Below are positions 35,624 through 43,842 of a stretch of 64,000 bases of DNA, one piece after another. This DNA is from Fusicatenibacter saccharivorans (lineage in GTDB: Bacteria; Bacillota; Clostridia; Lachnospirales; Lachnospiraceae): the NCBI RefSeq assembly GCF_027667425.1, contig NZ_JAQEGR010000018.1, positions 6,434 through 70,433 of the forward strand. The letters run 5' to 3'. The notes below the pieces were generated by a model. It saw only the letters and a list, made by a program, of their open reading frames with translations, did not search any database and had not been told where the DNA came from. Made by a program: the position numbers and the translations under genes. How positions within the stretch are numbered: position 1 is the first letter of the stretch; every line of letters starts with the position of its first letter.

Positions 35624-36031
35624 CACATCCTGCTTGCCGTCTATGCGGATCTCAATAATTTAAAGATCATCAACGACCGATACGGGCATGAAGAAGGGGA
35701 CTTCTCCATCCGCCTTGTCGGACAGTTTCTGCAGGATTCCATCGGCAAACGCGGTGTCTGCGGACGCATCGGCGGCGATGAATTCGCATGTCTTGTTCCG
35801 TGTTCCGACGAAACAATGTCCAGGGATCTGTACCGGACGCTGCACTCCGCATTCGACATTTTTAATAGAACGAACGAAAAAGCATATAATATTACCGTTT
35901 CCACCGGCTTTTATCTGCTTCCGAAAGACATGGATTCCACACTTCCGGAGATGCTCGCGCATGCGGATGCAATGCTTTACGAGGAGAAACAGAAACGAGA
36001 TAAGAATGTTGCGAAAATTTTACCAAAATAG
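35624..36031 (+). pseudogene. 5'-truncated diguanylate cyclase (GGDEF domain) remnant
   Basis: From 35624 the open frame reads VYADLNNLKIINDRYGHEEG, then GRIGGDEFACLV with an intact GGDEF motif, and ends ADAMLYEEKQKRDK at 36031. It is the catalytic domain of a diguanylate cyclase without its N-terminal third. The frame begins right after a TAG and has no ATG until residue 65, beyond the GGDEF motif, and no ribosome site. No sensor domain is present. The promoter of mgtE overlaps its last bases, so it is most likely a dead gene remnant. Confidence 0.8.
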
Positions 36032-36034
36032 GAA

Positions 36035-36063
36035 TTGATTTTTTTCTGGAAAGCAGTTAGAAT
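36035..36063 (+). promoter_or_regulatory. Sigma-A-type promoter of the mgtE leader
   Basis: TTGATT (36035-36040) and TAGAAT (36058-36063) are separated by 17 bases. Initiation near 36070 would give an untranslated leader of about 380 bases ahead of mgtE. Confidence 0.7.
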
Positions 36064-36162
36064 ACTTGAGGGATGATTTTTGAATCCCGTATTTCAAGCG
36101 AAACAGACCGGCAAAAACGGCTGTTTGATCAAAAAATTTCTAAAAAAAGGCAGGTGAACAGA

Positions 36163-36255
36163 ATGGATAGTTGTGATTCTCATGGGCGAAGTACCAGCAT
36201 AGGACGGGAACCGGAAAATATGCAGGATGACGGCCATCCTTCTGTCCTGCTTTAA
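36163..36255 (+). CDS. Putative 30-residue leader peptide of mgtE
   Basis: An ATG at 36163 stands six bases after AGGTGA, a good ribosome site, and opens a 30-codon frame ending at 36255. The peptide starts MDSCDSHGRS and contains the acidic, proline-bearing stretch REPENMQDDGHP before SVLL. The frame runs through the left arms of all three nested stems of the downstream RNA structure and stops between them and the first terminator. In enteric bacteria, short leader ORFs with acidic/proline codons sense magnesium for mgtA control. A similar role here is inference. Confidence 0.55.
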   Translation: MDSCDSHGRSTSIGREPENMQDDGHPSVLL

Positions 36256-36284
36256 TCTTAAATATTTTCCCTTCTTATCCTATG
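36198..36284 (+). ncRNA. Nested stem structure in the mgtE leader (candidate riboregulator)
   Basis: Three perfect helices are stacked: P1 CATAGGA (36198-36204) with TCCTATG (36278-36284), P2 GGAAAATAT (36213-36221) with ATATTTTCC (36262-36270), and P3 GCAGGA (36222-36227) with TCCTGC (36245-36250); P3 directly extends P2 on its 5' side. The conserved M-box elements expected upstream of mgtE, such as GGTGAGGCTCC, are absent. Because the leader ORF covers the 5' arms, a ribosome on it would prevent folding. Confidence 0.65.
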
Positions 36285-36310
36285 AAAACCCGAAGTAAGA
36301 CACATGATCC

Positions 36311-36347
36311 AAACCAGTTTTGAAACGTAATTCTCTGGTTCTTTTTT
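36311..36347 (+). terminator. First leader terminator upstream of mgtE
   Basis: AACCAG (36312-36317) pairs with CTGGTT (36335-36340), followed by C and six Ts. It lies in front of the mgtE start, so it should act conditionally. Confidence 0.6.
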
Positions 36348-36377
36348 CGTGTGCTTTTACTGCCCTGTGAGGGTTCC

Positions 36378-36415
36378 AACATGCTTTTTCGCACCGACAG
36401 CACGCATGTTTTTTT
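36378..36415 (+). terminator. Second leader terminator upstream of mgtE
   Basis: AACATGC (36378-36384) pairs with GCATGTT (36404-36410), continuing into a seven-T run. It is the second intrinsic terminator-like hairpin between promoter and mgtE, 37 bases before the start codon. Confidence 0.6.
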
Positions 36416-36451
36416 CTGCTGTCAAAAAAAAGAATGGAGGATAACGAAAAA

Positions 36452-37846
36452 ATGGAAAAACGAGTACAGGATTATACCCAGGAGATCCTGGATACAATCC
36501 GCAGTAACTCTTCTCCGGCTGTCATGGGCAGCCGCCTGGAAGATTACCACGAAAATGACCTGGCAGATGTTCTGCCGCTTTTAACGGTTCCGGAGCGATG
36601 CAAACTGTACCGCATTCTGGACACGGACATGCTGTCCGATATTTTTGAGTATGCTGAATCCGACAACGTAGCCGAGTACCTCGAAGAGATGGATGTCAAA
36701 AAAGCCGCTTCCATCCTCTCCAAAATGGAGACCGATGCACTGGCCGAGGTTCTGCAGAAACTCGACAAAGCAAAGAAAAAACTTCTGATCGAACTGCTCG
36801 ATCCGGAAGTACGCCACGATATTGAGATGATCGCCTCCTTCGATGAAGATGAAATCGGTAGCCGCATGACGACAAACTGCATCATCATCCGCGAGGATCT
36901 GAATGTCAAACAGGCGATGAGCAGCCTGATCGATCAGGCCGCAAAGAACGACAACATCTCTACCATCTTTGTTGTCAATGCGCAGCAGAAATTTTACGGA
37001 GCGATCGATCTGAAAAACCTGATCATCGCAAGACGCGACGAGACGCTCGAGGATCTGACCGTAACTTCTTACCCGTACGTATATGCAGAGGAGCCGATCA
37101 ACGAGTGTATCGAAGAACTGAAGGATTATTCCGAGGATTCTATTCCGGTCCTCGACAATGACAACCGCCTGCTCGGTGTCATCACATCATCAAACATCAT
37201 CGACCTGGTTGATGATGAGATGGGTGAGGACTACGCGATGTTCGCAGGTCTGACCGCAGAGGAGGATTTAAAAGAGCCGTTAAAAGACAGTATGAAAAAA
37301 CGTCTTCCATGGCTGATCATCCTGCTCGGTCTTGGCATGCTGGTTTCTTCTGTAGTCGGTATTTTCGAACAGGTTGTCACAACCCTTCCGATCATCATGA
37401 CCTTCCAGTCCCTGATCCTTGACATGGCCGGAAACGTTGGTACCCAGTCCCTGGCTGTTACCATCCGTGTCCTGATGGATGAGTCCCTGACCGGAAAACA
37501 GAAATTACAGCTTGTTTTCAAGGAAATGCGCATCGGTTTCTGCAATGGTCTTCTGCTTGGTGTTCTGTCCTTTGCTGTCATCGGACTTTTCATCTTCTTA
37601 TTCAAAGGAAAGACCATGATGTTCGCATTTTCTGTTTCCGCCTGCATCGGTATCGCGCTGCTGCTGGCTATGCTGATTTCCAGTGCCGTCGGCACCTGCA
37701 TTCCGCTGTTCTTTAAAAAGATCCACATCGATCCGGCGGTTGCTTCCGGCCCGCTGATCACAACGGTCAACGACCTTGTCGCTGTCGTTACATTCTATGG
37801 CCTGAGCTGGCTGTTCCTGATCGAGATGCTGCATCTCGCAGGCTGA
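36452..37846 (+). CDS. mgtE: Magnesium transporter MgtE
   Basis: This 464-residue Mg2+ channel has the three MgtE parts in order. First is the superhelical N domain (DLADVLPLLTVPERCKLYRI). Then come two CBS domains, with EEPINECIEELKDY and DSIPVLDNDNRLLGVITSSN in the second. The C-terminal pore domain has five hydrophobic helices with the signature DMAGNVGTQSLAVTIRVL and the metal-site region PLITTVNDLVAVVTFYGL. I prefer the ATG at 36452, which follows GGAGG, to the one at 36434, which has no ribosome site. Expression is probably controlled in the long structured leader, as expected for an ion transporter. Confidence 0.95.
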   Translation: MEKRVQDYTQEILDTIRSNSSPAVMGSRLEDYHENDLADVLPLLTVPERCKLYRILDTDMLSDIFEYAESDNVAEYLEEMDVKKAASILSKMETDALAEVLQKLDKAKKKLLIELLDPEVRHDIEMIASFDEDEIGSRMTTNCIIIREDLNVKQAMSSLIDQAAKNDNISTIFVVNAQQKFYGAIDLKNLIIARRDETLEDLTVTSYPYVYAEEPINECIEELKDYSEDSIPVLDNDNRLLGVITSSNIIDLVDDEMGEDYAMFAGLTAEEDLKEPLKDSMKKRLPWLIILLGLGMLVSSVVGIFEQVVTTLPIIMTFQSLILDMAGNVGTQSLAVTIRVLMDESLTGKQKLQLVFKEMRIGFCNGLLLGVLSFAVIGLFIFLFKGKTMMFAFSVSACIGIALLLAMLISSAVGTCIPLFFKKIHIDPAVASGPLITTVNDLVAVVTFYGLSWLFLIEMLHLAG

Positions 37847-37871
37847 TCTTTTGATACGACTGAAAAATTTT

Positions 37872-37927
37872 TAAGAGGCAGATATCAACTTTTTCTGGTT
37901 TCGGAAAAAGCTGATATTTGCCTCTTA
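37872..37927 (+). terminator. Intrinsic terminator after mgtE
   Basis: A long inverted repeat (TAAGAGGCAGATATCA with its near-complement ending at 37927, one mismatch) encloses a CTTTTTC/GAAAAAG stem and is followed by TCTTTTCT. Confidence 0.8.
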
Positions 37928-37944
37928 TCTTTTCTCTTCCCTTC

Positions 37945-37973
37945 TTTACATTCCAAACAGAAACCGATATAAT
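37945..37973 (+). promoter_or_regulatory. Sigma-A-type promoter of the AGCS symporter
   Basis: TTTACA (37945-37950) and a perfect TATAAT (37968-37973) are spaced by 17 bases, 75 bases ahead of the chosen start codon. Confidence 0.8.
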
Positions 37974-38047
37974 AGCAGGTAACGGTGCTTTTATGCTTTG
38001 ACGTTTCACAGTGCCGCAAATATTTTGAAATGAGGGTTTTTGAAAAC

Positions 38048-39436
38048 ATGATTGTCAATCTCATCACCACAGTCTACAACTTTCTCTGGGGCGATCTTTT
38101 TACGATTCCGCTCCCGGGCGGCGGCAGTCTCGGAATCTCCCTTCTGATTCTTCTGCTGATCCCAACCGGCATCTATTTTACGATCCGGACACGTTTTCTT
38201 CCTATCCGTCTGTTCCCGGACATGATCCGTGCCCTGTCGGAAAAGAAAAATGAAAAAAGCAGCCTTTCTTCTTTTCAGACACTGATCGTTTCCACCGCAA
38301 CGCGTGTCGGTATGGGAAATCTGGTCGGCGTTGTCGCTGCAGTCTCCGCCGGAGGCGCAGGTGCTGTGTTCTGGATGTGGGTGACGGCTATCATCGGCTC
38401 GTCTACCGCGTTTATCGAAGCTACGCTCGCACAGCTTCACAAAGAAGAAGATCCTCTGTACGGCGGCTACCGCGGCGGTCCTGCCTACTACATTCACGAT
38501 CTGGTTGAAGACCACCTCAAGAAGAAAAAACGATACGTTCTGCCGGCTGTTCTGTTTGCCATTGCCGGTCTGATCTGCTGGTGCGGTATCAGTCAGGTAA
38601 TCAGCAACTCCGTGGCTTCTTCTTTTAAAAATGCATTTTCCATTCCGCCGCTTTACACCAGTATCATGCTGGTGATTCTTTCTGCAATCATCGTACTGCG
38701 GAAAAATGCAACCGTAAAGGTGCTGGATTTTATAGTTCCTGTCATGGCAGTCTGCTATTTCTTTATCACACTGTTTATCATCGCAGTCAACCTCCGTCAG
38801 ATTCCTTCTGTGTTTGCACGCATTTTTGAGGAAGCCTTCGGACTTCGTCAGATGGCAGCCGGCGGTTTTGGTGCTGTTCTGATGAACGGTGTAAAGCGTG
38901 GTCTGTTTTCGAATGAAGCCGGTTCCGGCTCCGCTCCATGCGCCGCTGCCGCCGCAGAATGTGACCGCCCGGCCAAAGCAGGCCTTGTACAGGCGCTCGG
39001 CGTTTTTGTTGACACAATCGTCATCTGCAGCTGCACCGCAATGATTATGCTGCTTGCACCAAAGGATCTGATTAATGGCCTTTCCGGCATGGATCTCTTG
39101 CAGACCGCCATGCAGTATCATCTGGGAAAATTCGGTGTGATTTTTATCGCACTTACGCTGTTTTTGTTCAGCTTTTCCACGTTCCTCGGCATTTTGTTCT
39201 ATGCAAGAAGCAACGTTGCCTACCTGTTCGGTGACAAGTGGTGTTTCCAGACCGCTTACAAGGTTCTTGCACTTGTAATGCTGTTTATCGGCGGTATTGC
39301 CGCATACACTTTTGTGTGGGATCTTGGTGATGTCGGCATCGGGCTGATGACAATTTTCAACATTATTGCACTGTATCCACTTGCAGGTGAGGCGCTTTCC
39401 GAGTTAAAATCATATGAGGAGTCGAAGAAATTGTAA
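38048..39436 (+). CDS. AGCS-family sodium:alanine symporter
   Basis: This 462-residue inner-membrane carrier imports alanine or glycine with sodium. The family blocks are clear: IPTGIYFTIRTRFLPIRLFP, RVGMGNLVGVVAAVSAGGAG, YGGYRGGPAYYI, KRGLFSNEAGSGSAPCAAAA, and many hydrophobic helices throughout. The ATG at 38048 is chosen because it aligns with the usual family N-terminus; upstream in-frame Mets at 37985 and 38030 lie inside the leader. The gene is followed after 60 bases by a hydrolase gene and may be co-transcribed with it. Confidence 0.93.
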   Translation: MIVNLITTVYNFLWGDLFTIPLPGGGSLGISLLILLLIPTGIYFTIRTRFLPIRLFPDMIRALSEKKNEKSSLSSFQTLIVSTATRVGMGNLVGVVAAVSAGGAGAVFWMWVTAIIGSSTAFIEATLAQLHKEEDPLYGGYRGGPAYYIHDLVEDHLKKKKRYVLPAVLFAIAGLICWCGISQVISNSVASSFKNAFSIPPLYTSIMLVILSAIIVLRKNATVKVLDFIVPVMAVCYFFITLFIIAVNLRQIPSVFARIFEEAFGLRQMAAGGFGAVLMNGVKRGLFSNEAGSGSAPCAAAAAECDRPAKAGLVQALGVFVDTIVICSCTAMIMLLAPKDLINGLSGMDLLQTAMQYHLGKFGVIFIALTLFLFSFSTFLGILFYARSNVAYLFGDKWCFQTAYKVLALVMLFIGGIAAYTFVWDLGDVGIGLMTIFNIIALYPLAGEALSELKSYEESKKL

Positions 39437-39496
39437 ATCCTGTGGATTGCTGTTTCGGACCGAAAAAGGGGTTTTAGAAAAAGGAGGTTTTTACAC

Positions 39497-40402
39497 ATGA
39501 TCATTGAACCATCAAACTACACGTATGAGACAATGCCGGACTACACGGACGCGGTAGACGGCGCCGTGGAAATTCCGGTGACCGGAGAGGAAATGGAGAT
39601 CCGCTATGCGCATGAAGTTGTCTACGACGAGGCGCACAATCTTCATCTGGAAATTTTCACACCATTCCAGATGGCGCACCCGGAGCGCACCTGGCCGTGC
39701 ATCACATTTATTCAGGGATCCGCCTGGATGAAACAGTATGTCTACCAGAAGGTCGGCATGATCGCCCGTCTGGCGCAGCGCGGCTACGTTGTTGCAATCG
39801 TCGAATACCGTCACAGCGGAATCGCACATTTCCCAGCGCAGATCATCGACGCAAAAAATGCGGTACGTTTTCTGCGTGCGCATGCGGAGGAATACAAGCT
39901 GAATCCATCGCAGATGTTCCTAATGGGAGATTCTTCCGGCGGACAGGTTTCTTCCGTTGCCGGCATGACCGCAAAGAGCGGAAAACTTGACGAGCCGATC
40001 AATGAGGAAAGCTGCGAGGTATGCGGTATTATCGATCTGTACGGAGCTGTTGATGTGACACTGCCGTACGGCTATCCGATAACGCTGAACCATCAGAAAC
40101 CGGACAGCCCGGAGGGCATGCTGATGGGCTATGACATTACCGAGCATCTTGAGGAGGCTAAGGCAGCCTGCTCCAAAACATACGTGAACGAGGATTTCCC
40201 GCCGATGCTGATCGCACACGGCACCAAGGACACGATGGTGTTCTGCCAGCAGAGTGTCGATCTCTACCACGCATTAAAGGATGCCGGAAAAGATGTACAG
40301 CTGTATCTTCTTCGCGGCGCAGACCACGGCGGTGCAGCATTCTGGACCGAGGAAATGATTACCGTTTACGATAACTTCTTCAAAAAATGTTTGGGTGAAT
40401 AA
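39497..40402 (+). CDS. Alpha/beta hydrolase (BD-FAE/esterase-lipase type)
   Basis: This 301-residue cytoplasmic hydrolase has the nucleophile elbow GDSSGG (Ser146), an oxyanion-region motif FIQGSAWM (about 71-78), LIAHGTKDTMV carrying the acid, and RGADHGG carrying the catalytic His. It resembles the acetyl esterase/feruloyl esterase group (BD-FAE, COG0657), but the substrate is not determined. The AAGGAGG site is ideal. The stop at 40402 is a single base ahead of the LytTR regulator's ATG, so it is translationally linked to that signalling pair, an odd partner for an esterase. Confidence 0.88.
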   Translation: MIIEPSNYTYETMPDYTDAVDGAVEIPVTGEEMEIRYAHEVVYDEAHNLHLEIFTPFQMAHPERTWPCITFIQGSAWMKQYVYQKVGMIARLAQRGYVVAIVEYRHSGIAHFPAQIIDAKNAVRFLRAHAEEYKLNPSQMFLMGDSSGGQVSSVAGMTAKSGKLDEPINEESCEVCGIIDLYGAVDVTLPYGYPITLNHQKPDSPEGMLMGYDITEHLEEAKAACSKTYVNEDFPPMLIAHGTKDTMVFCQQSVDLYHALKDAGKDVQLYLLRGADHGGAAFWTEEMITVYDNFFKKCLGE

Positions 40403-40403
40403 C

Positions 40404-41144
40404 ATGAGAATTGCTTACTGCGAAGATGAACCGGCGCAGCGTTCCCGGATGGAACTGCTGCTCCACACCTTTGCGGAGCGAAAAAGGCTTCCTCTTACCG
40501 TGGAAGCCTTTTCAGACTCCGCTGCTTTTCTGTTCCACTACCCTGACTCGTATCCGTTCGATCTCATCTTTCTCGATATTGATCTCGGCGGAATGGACGG
40601 CATGGCGCTGGCGCGGAAAATCCGTGAGACGGACAGCGAGGTGCCGATTCTCTTTCTGACGAACCACAGAGAATACGTTTTCGAAGGGTATGAGGTGCAG
40701 GCGTTCCGGTATCTCTTAAAGCCGGTGACGGAAGACACACTGTTTCCGCTGCTCGACGAACTGCAGACGATGCGCGGACAGGAAAAGCCGCATCTGCTGC
40801 TTTCACTTGGCGGGGAGACGCAGAAGCTGTTCCTCTCGGATCTGCTTTTTGTGGAGTCCGATAATCATTATCTGACGCTGCATACGGCCGCCGGCACGGA
40901 AACGTTTAAGAAAAATCTGTCGGAGTTCCGCGAAGAGCTTTCCGCCGCATGGCAGGCTTCTGGTGGGACAGGAGAATGTTTTGCGGCAGCACACCGGAGT
41001 TATCTTGTGAATCTCGCTCATGTGGAGCGGATCACGCGGACGGAATGTCTCTTGTCGGACGGAACAAAAATTCCGGTCAGCCGCGGATGCTATGCATCAC
41101 TCAACCAGGTGTTCCTGCAGTTTTACCGGCCGAATGCGTTTTAA
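40404..41144 (+). CDS. LytTR-family response regulator
   Basis: This 246-residue regulator has a CheY-like receiver (MRIAYCEDEPAQRSRM; phosphoacceptor Asp in LIFLDIDLGGMDGMAL; FRYLLKPVTED) and a C-terminal LytTR DNA-binding domain (LLFVESDNHYLTLHTAAGTE, FAAAHRSYLVNLAHVERITR, SDGTKIPVSRGCYASL). I chose the ATG at 40404, with GGGTGA six bases upstream inside the preceding gene, over a GTG at 40395. LytTR regulators often control peptide signalling and ABC exporter genes. The soluble GHKL kinase gene 51 bases downstream is the obvious partner. Confidence 0.92.
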   Translation: MRIAYCEDEPAQRSRMELLLHTFAERKRLPLTVEAFSDSAAFLFHYPDSYPFDLIFLDIDLGGMDGMALARKIRETDSEVPILFLTNHREYVFEGYEVQAFRYLLKPVTEDTLFPLLDELQTMRGQEKPHLLLSLGGETQKLFLSDLLFVESDNHYLTLHTAAGTETFKKNLSEFREELSAAWQASGGTGECFAAAHRSYLVNLAHVERITRTECLLSDGTKIPVSRGCYASLNQVFLQFYRPNAF

Positions 41145-41195
41145 AGGTTTTGCATTTTTTAATTTCCAATTCCGAACGAACCGAGGTGATGTTTC

Positions 41196-41855
41196 ATGGC
41201 GCACATTCCATTTTTATCCCATTATCTGGAACGCAAAAATATCGAATACCAGAACCAGCTTCTCGCCCGCCAGGTCGAGGAAGTGCAGAATATCTATCTG
41301 ACAATGCGCGGCTGGCGTCATGATTACCACAATCATCTGCAGTCAATGAAGGCATATGTTGAGATGGGACAGTATGATAAGCTGCAGGAATATCTCGGGC
41401 TGCTCGAAAATGATCTCGATCAGGTCAACCAGCTCTGCGACTCGGGGAATGTGAATCTCGATGCGATTTTAAATTCCAAAATTTCACTCGCCGAAAAGAA
41501 CGGCATCCGCGTGGATTACAAGGCAGCCTGCCCGGCCAATCTTACGGTGAGTGATATTGATCTCTGCGCGCTGATCGGAAATCTGATTGACAATGCGGTG
41601 GAAGCATGCGAGGGCCTTGCGGATCCCTATATCCGGCTTTATATTGGTGTGCTGAAAAACCAGCTGTATATTTCCGTTACGAATGCAACAAAGGATACTG
41701 TGCGGAAGCTGGACAGCGAGTATATCACCACGAAGCGCGGAAATCACGGGCATGGGCTGAAACGGATCAATCTTGTTGTGGAAAAGTACGAAGGATATAT
41801 CAACCGGCAGAACGAGCCCGGCGTTTTCGTGACGGAGATTATGCTGCCGCTGTAA
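41196..41855 (+). CDS. GHKL-type sensor histidine kinase without membrane domain
   Basis: This 219-residue kinase is of the AgrC/GHKL type. The phosphoacceptor is His42 in GWRHDYHNHLQSMKAY, followed by an N-box (LIGNLIDNAVEACEGL) and the G-box GNHGHGLKRINLVVEKYEG. Typical AgrC-like kinases have five to seven N-terminal membrane helices; this protein begins directly with a linker coiled coil, with GAGGTG well placed before the ATG, so the short form is real. It must sense a cytoplasmic signal or work with another protein, perhaps the linked hydrolase or exporter. A terminator follows it. Confidence 0.88.
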   Translation: MAHIPFLSHYLERKNIEYQNQLLARQVEEVQNIYLTMRGWRHDYHNHLQSMKAYVEMGQYDKLQEYLGLLENDLDQVNQLCDSGNVNLDAILNSKISLAEKNGIRVDYKAACPANLTVSDIDLCALIGNLIDNAVEACEGLADPYIRLYIGVLKNQLYISVTNATKDTVRKLDSEYITTKRGNHGHGLKRINLVVEKYEGYINRQNEPGVFVTEIMLPL

Positions 41856-41912
41856 AAAGCTCTTTCCAGAATTTTTTGATTTTGTCCGATGATTCTACAG
41901 AAAAATTTTGCA

Positions 41913-41950
41913 GAACGTGAACACTTTTTTTGCTGTTCGCGTTCTTTTTT
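41913..41950 (+). terminator. Intrinsic terminator after the GHKL kinase
   Basis: GAACGTGAACA (41913-41923) pairs with TGTTCGCGTTC (41934-41944, one G-T wobble), followed by six Ts. It separates the signalling genes from the ABC exporter pair. Confidence 0.85.
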
Positions 41951-42039
41951 GTTCCATTTACGTACTTTTCCCCCGTGTTTTGCATGAATATGGTAGGATA
42001 ACTACAGTTCACGAAAGACATGTGACAGAGGAGGTCTTT

Positions 42040-43842
42040 ATGTATTCATTATGGTCTAACTACATTTATATTCATCGGGAGCTGTGGCATTACAGCAAAA
42101 AGCCGTTTCTCTTTCAGGCACTCGAAATCGTCTCACAGGTGCTCACCGGCTTTTTCGGGATTCTGCTTCCTGCCGGGATTCTCCTGTTTCTGGAACAGAG
42201 CAGCGGCTTTTCCGGATTTGCACTTGGAACGCTCGTTCTCTTTCTTTGCTATGCCGTTGTTTTTGTCAGCCACACCTTTCTGCAATCGCGGAACGCCTGG
42301 CAGTATACCGAATTCCGGACCGGCTTTTTTACGCGCCGCCTTCTCTGTCATTTCATGCAGATAGATTATGCGGTTCTGACAGAACCAAAAACGCTGCAGC
42401 TCGCCGAAAAAGCCGTCGGAGCCACCTGCAGCAACTGGGTTGGCGTGGAAGGCATGTTCCGATACGATGTCACAATTTATTCTTCGTTTCTTGGGCTGAT
42501 TCTCTACGCAGGACTGATCGGAACCGTCCATCCGGCTATCATTCTTCTGCTGCTTGTGCTCTCGGTTCTGCAGTTTCTCAGCTACCGCCGCGCGGCTTCT
42601 TACGAAGTCCGCCGCAGAGACGATCTGTCTGAAATTGAAGTATCGCAGCGCTATTTCCAGAAACAGTCGTACAACACATCCGCCGGAAAGGATATCCGTC
42701 TGTATCAGCTGAACGGATGGCTCGATGGTGTTTATCGCCAGCTCAACAAGCGGTATCAGAAAATTCTGTTCCGCATCCGCAGCGCCTACTTTGCAAATGA
42801 TCTGCTGACACTTACACTACAGCTTCTGCGCGACGGAATCTGCTATGGCTTTCTGATTTACCGTCTATCCCACGGCACGATGACCGTATCCGGCTTTGTG
42901 CTTGCGCTCGGTGCCGTCTCCGGTTTTTCTTCATATTTTAACGAGATCACCGCCGCGCTCTCCAAATCCGTGCTCTGTCTCGAGCAGATCCGCTGGCTGC
43001 GGGAATTCTTCGATCTTCCGTTCCCTGCAGGCCACACGCTGCCGTTCCGGCCGGAACTTGCGGAAGAAAAACCGCTGGAAATCTGCTTTTCCCACGTCTC
43101 GTTTTCCTATCCGGGCAGCGATAAAAGGATCCTCGATGATGTCAGTTTTACGCTCCATGCGGGTGAGCATACGGCACTTGTCGGCATCAACGGCGCCGGA
43201 AAATCCACAATTGTCAGGCTGATCTGCGGACTATATCAGCCGACAGAAGGGAACATCACCATTAACGGCATTCCCCTTGGCAGTCTGAATCCGGCACAGT
43301 ATTACAAAGCAATCGCAGCGGTTTTTCAGGACCCGTTTGCACTTTCGTTTTCGATTGCAGAAAATGTGAGCTGCTCCCCGCTGGAAGAGACCGATCGTAA
43401 CCGTTGCCGAGAAGCACTCATCCGCGCCGGACTCTGGGAAAAAATTGCAAGTCTGCCGCAGAAAGAAGAAACCTATCTTGGCAAGGATATGGCGGACGAC
43501 GGCATTACGCTTTCCGGCGGTGAAATGCAAAAACTGATGATGGCGCGGGCACTCTATAAAAATTGCCATCTGCTCCTGCTCGATGAGCCGACGGCTGCGC
43601 TCGATGCAATCTCGGAAAATAAAATGTACGAAACCTACAGCACACTGCTGAAAAATAAGACTGCGCTTTTCATCTCGCATCGTCTTGCATCGACACGCTT
43701 CTGCGATACGATCCTGTTTCTCGAAAACGGAAAGATCAAAGAATGCGGAACCCACGATGAGCTGATTGCCCTCGGCGGATCGTATGCGCATATGTTTGAG
43801 GTGCAGAGCCAGTATTATCAGGAAACGGAGGAAGATATCTGA
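42040..43842 (+). CDS. ABC exporter, fused permease/ATPase, subunit 1
   Basis: This 600-residue half-transporter has an N-terminal six-helix membrane domain (about residues 25-330) and a C-terminal nucleotide-binding domain: Walker A VGINGAGKST, Q-loop VFQDPFALS, signature LSGGEMQKLMMARAL, Walker B LLLLDEPTAALD and the His switch FISHRLAS. GAGGAGG lies directly before the ATG at 42040, and the extra upstream frame to 41908 overlaps the terminator. Its stop overlaps the start of the next gene by one base, and the two form a heterodimeric exporter, probably of a peptide or lipid. The substrate is unknown. Confidence 0.9.
   Translation: MYSLWSNYIYIHRELWHYSKKPFLFQALEIVSQVLTGFFGILLPAGILLFLEQSSGFSGFALGTLVLFLCYAVVFVSHTFLQSRNAWQYTEFRTGFFTRRLLCHFMQIDYAVLTEPKTLQLAEKAVGATCSNWVGVEGMFRYDVTIYSSFLGLILYAGLIGTVHPAIILLLLVLSVLQFLSYRRAASYEVRRRDDLSEIEVSQRYFQKQSYNTSAGKDIRLYQLNGWLDGVYRQLNKRYQKILFRIRSAYFANDLLTLTLQLLRDGICYGFLIYRLSHGTMTVSGFVLALGAVSGFSSYFNEITAALSKSVLCLEQIRWLREFFDLPFPAGHTLPFRPELAEEKPLEICFSHVSFSYPGSDKRILDDVSFTLHAGEHTALVGINGAGKSTIVRLICGLYQPTEGNITINGIPLGSLNPAQYYKAIAAVFQDPFALSFSIAENVSCSPLEETDRNRCREALIRAGLWEKIASLPQKEETYLGKDMADDGITLSGGEMQKLMMARALYKNCHLLLLDEPTAALDAISENKMYETYSTLLKNKTALFISHRLASTRFCDTILFLENGKIKECGTHDELIALGGSYAHMFEVQSQYYQETEEDI

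Noticed and set aside
36064..36434. M-box (ykoK) Mg2+ riboswitch upstream of mgtE
   Set aside because: The conserved core elements of the M-box were looked for and not found; the observed stems do not match its architecture.
38006..39121. 371-codon ORF opposite the AGCS symporter
   Set aside because: Antisense shadow of a well-recognised transporter; no ribosome site.
42000..42040. LytTR-type binding site (ACAGTTCAC) ahead of the ABC exporter
   Set aside because: Only one partial match, placed next to the start codon with no paired half-site at the usual spacing.
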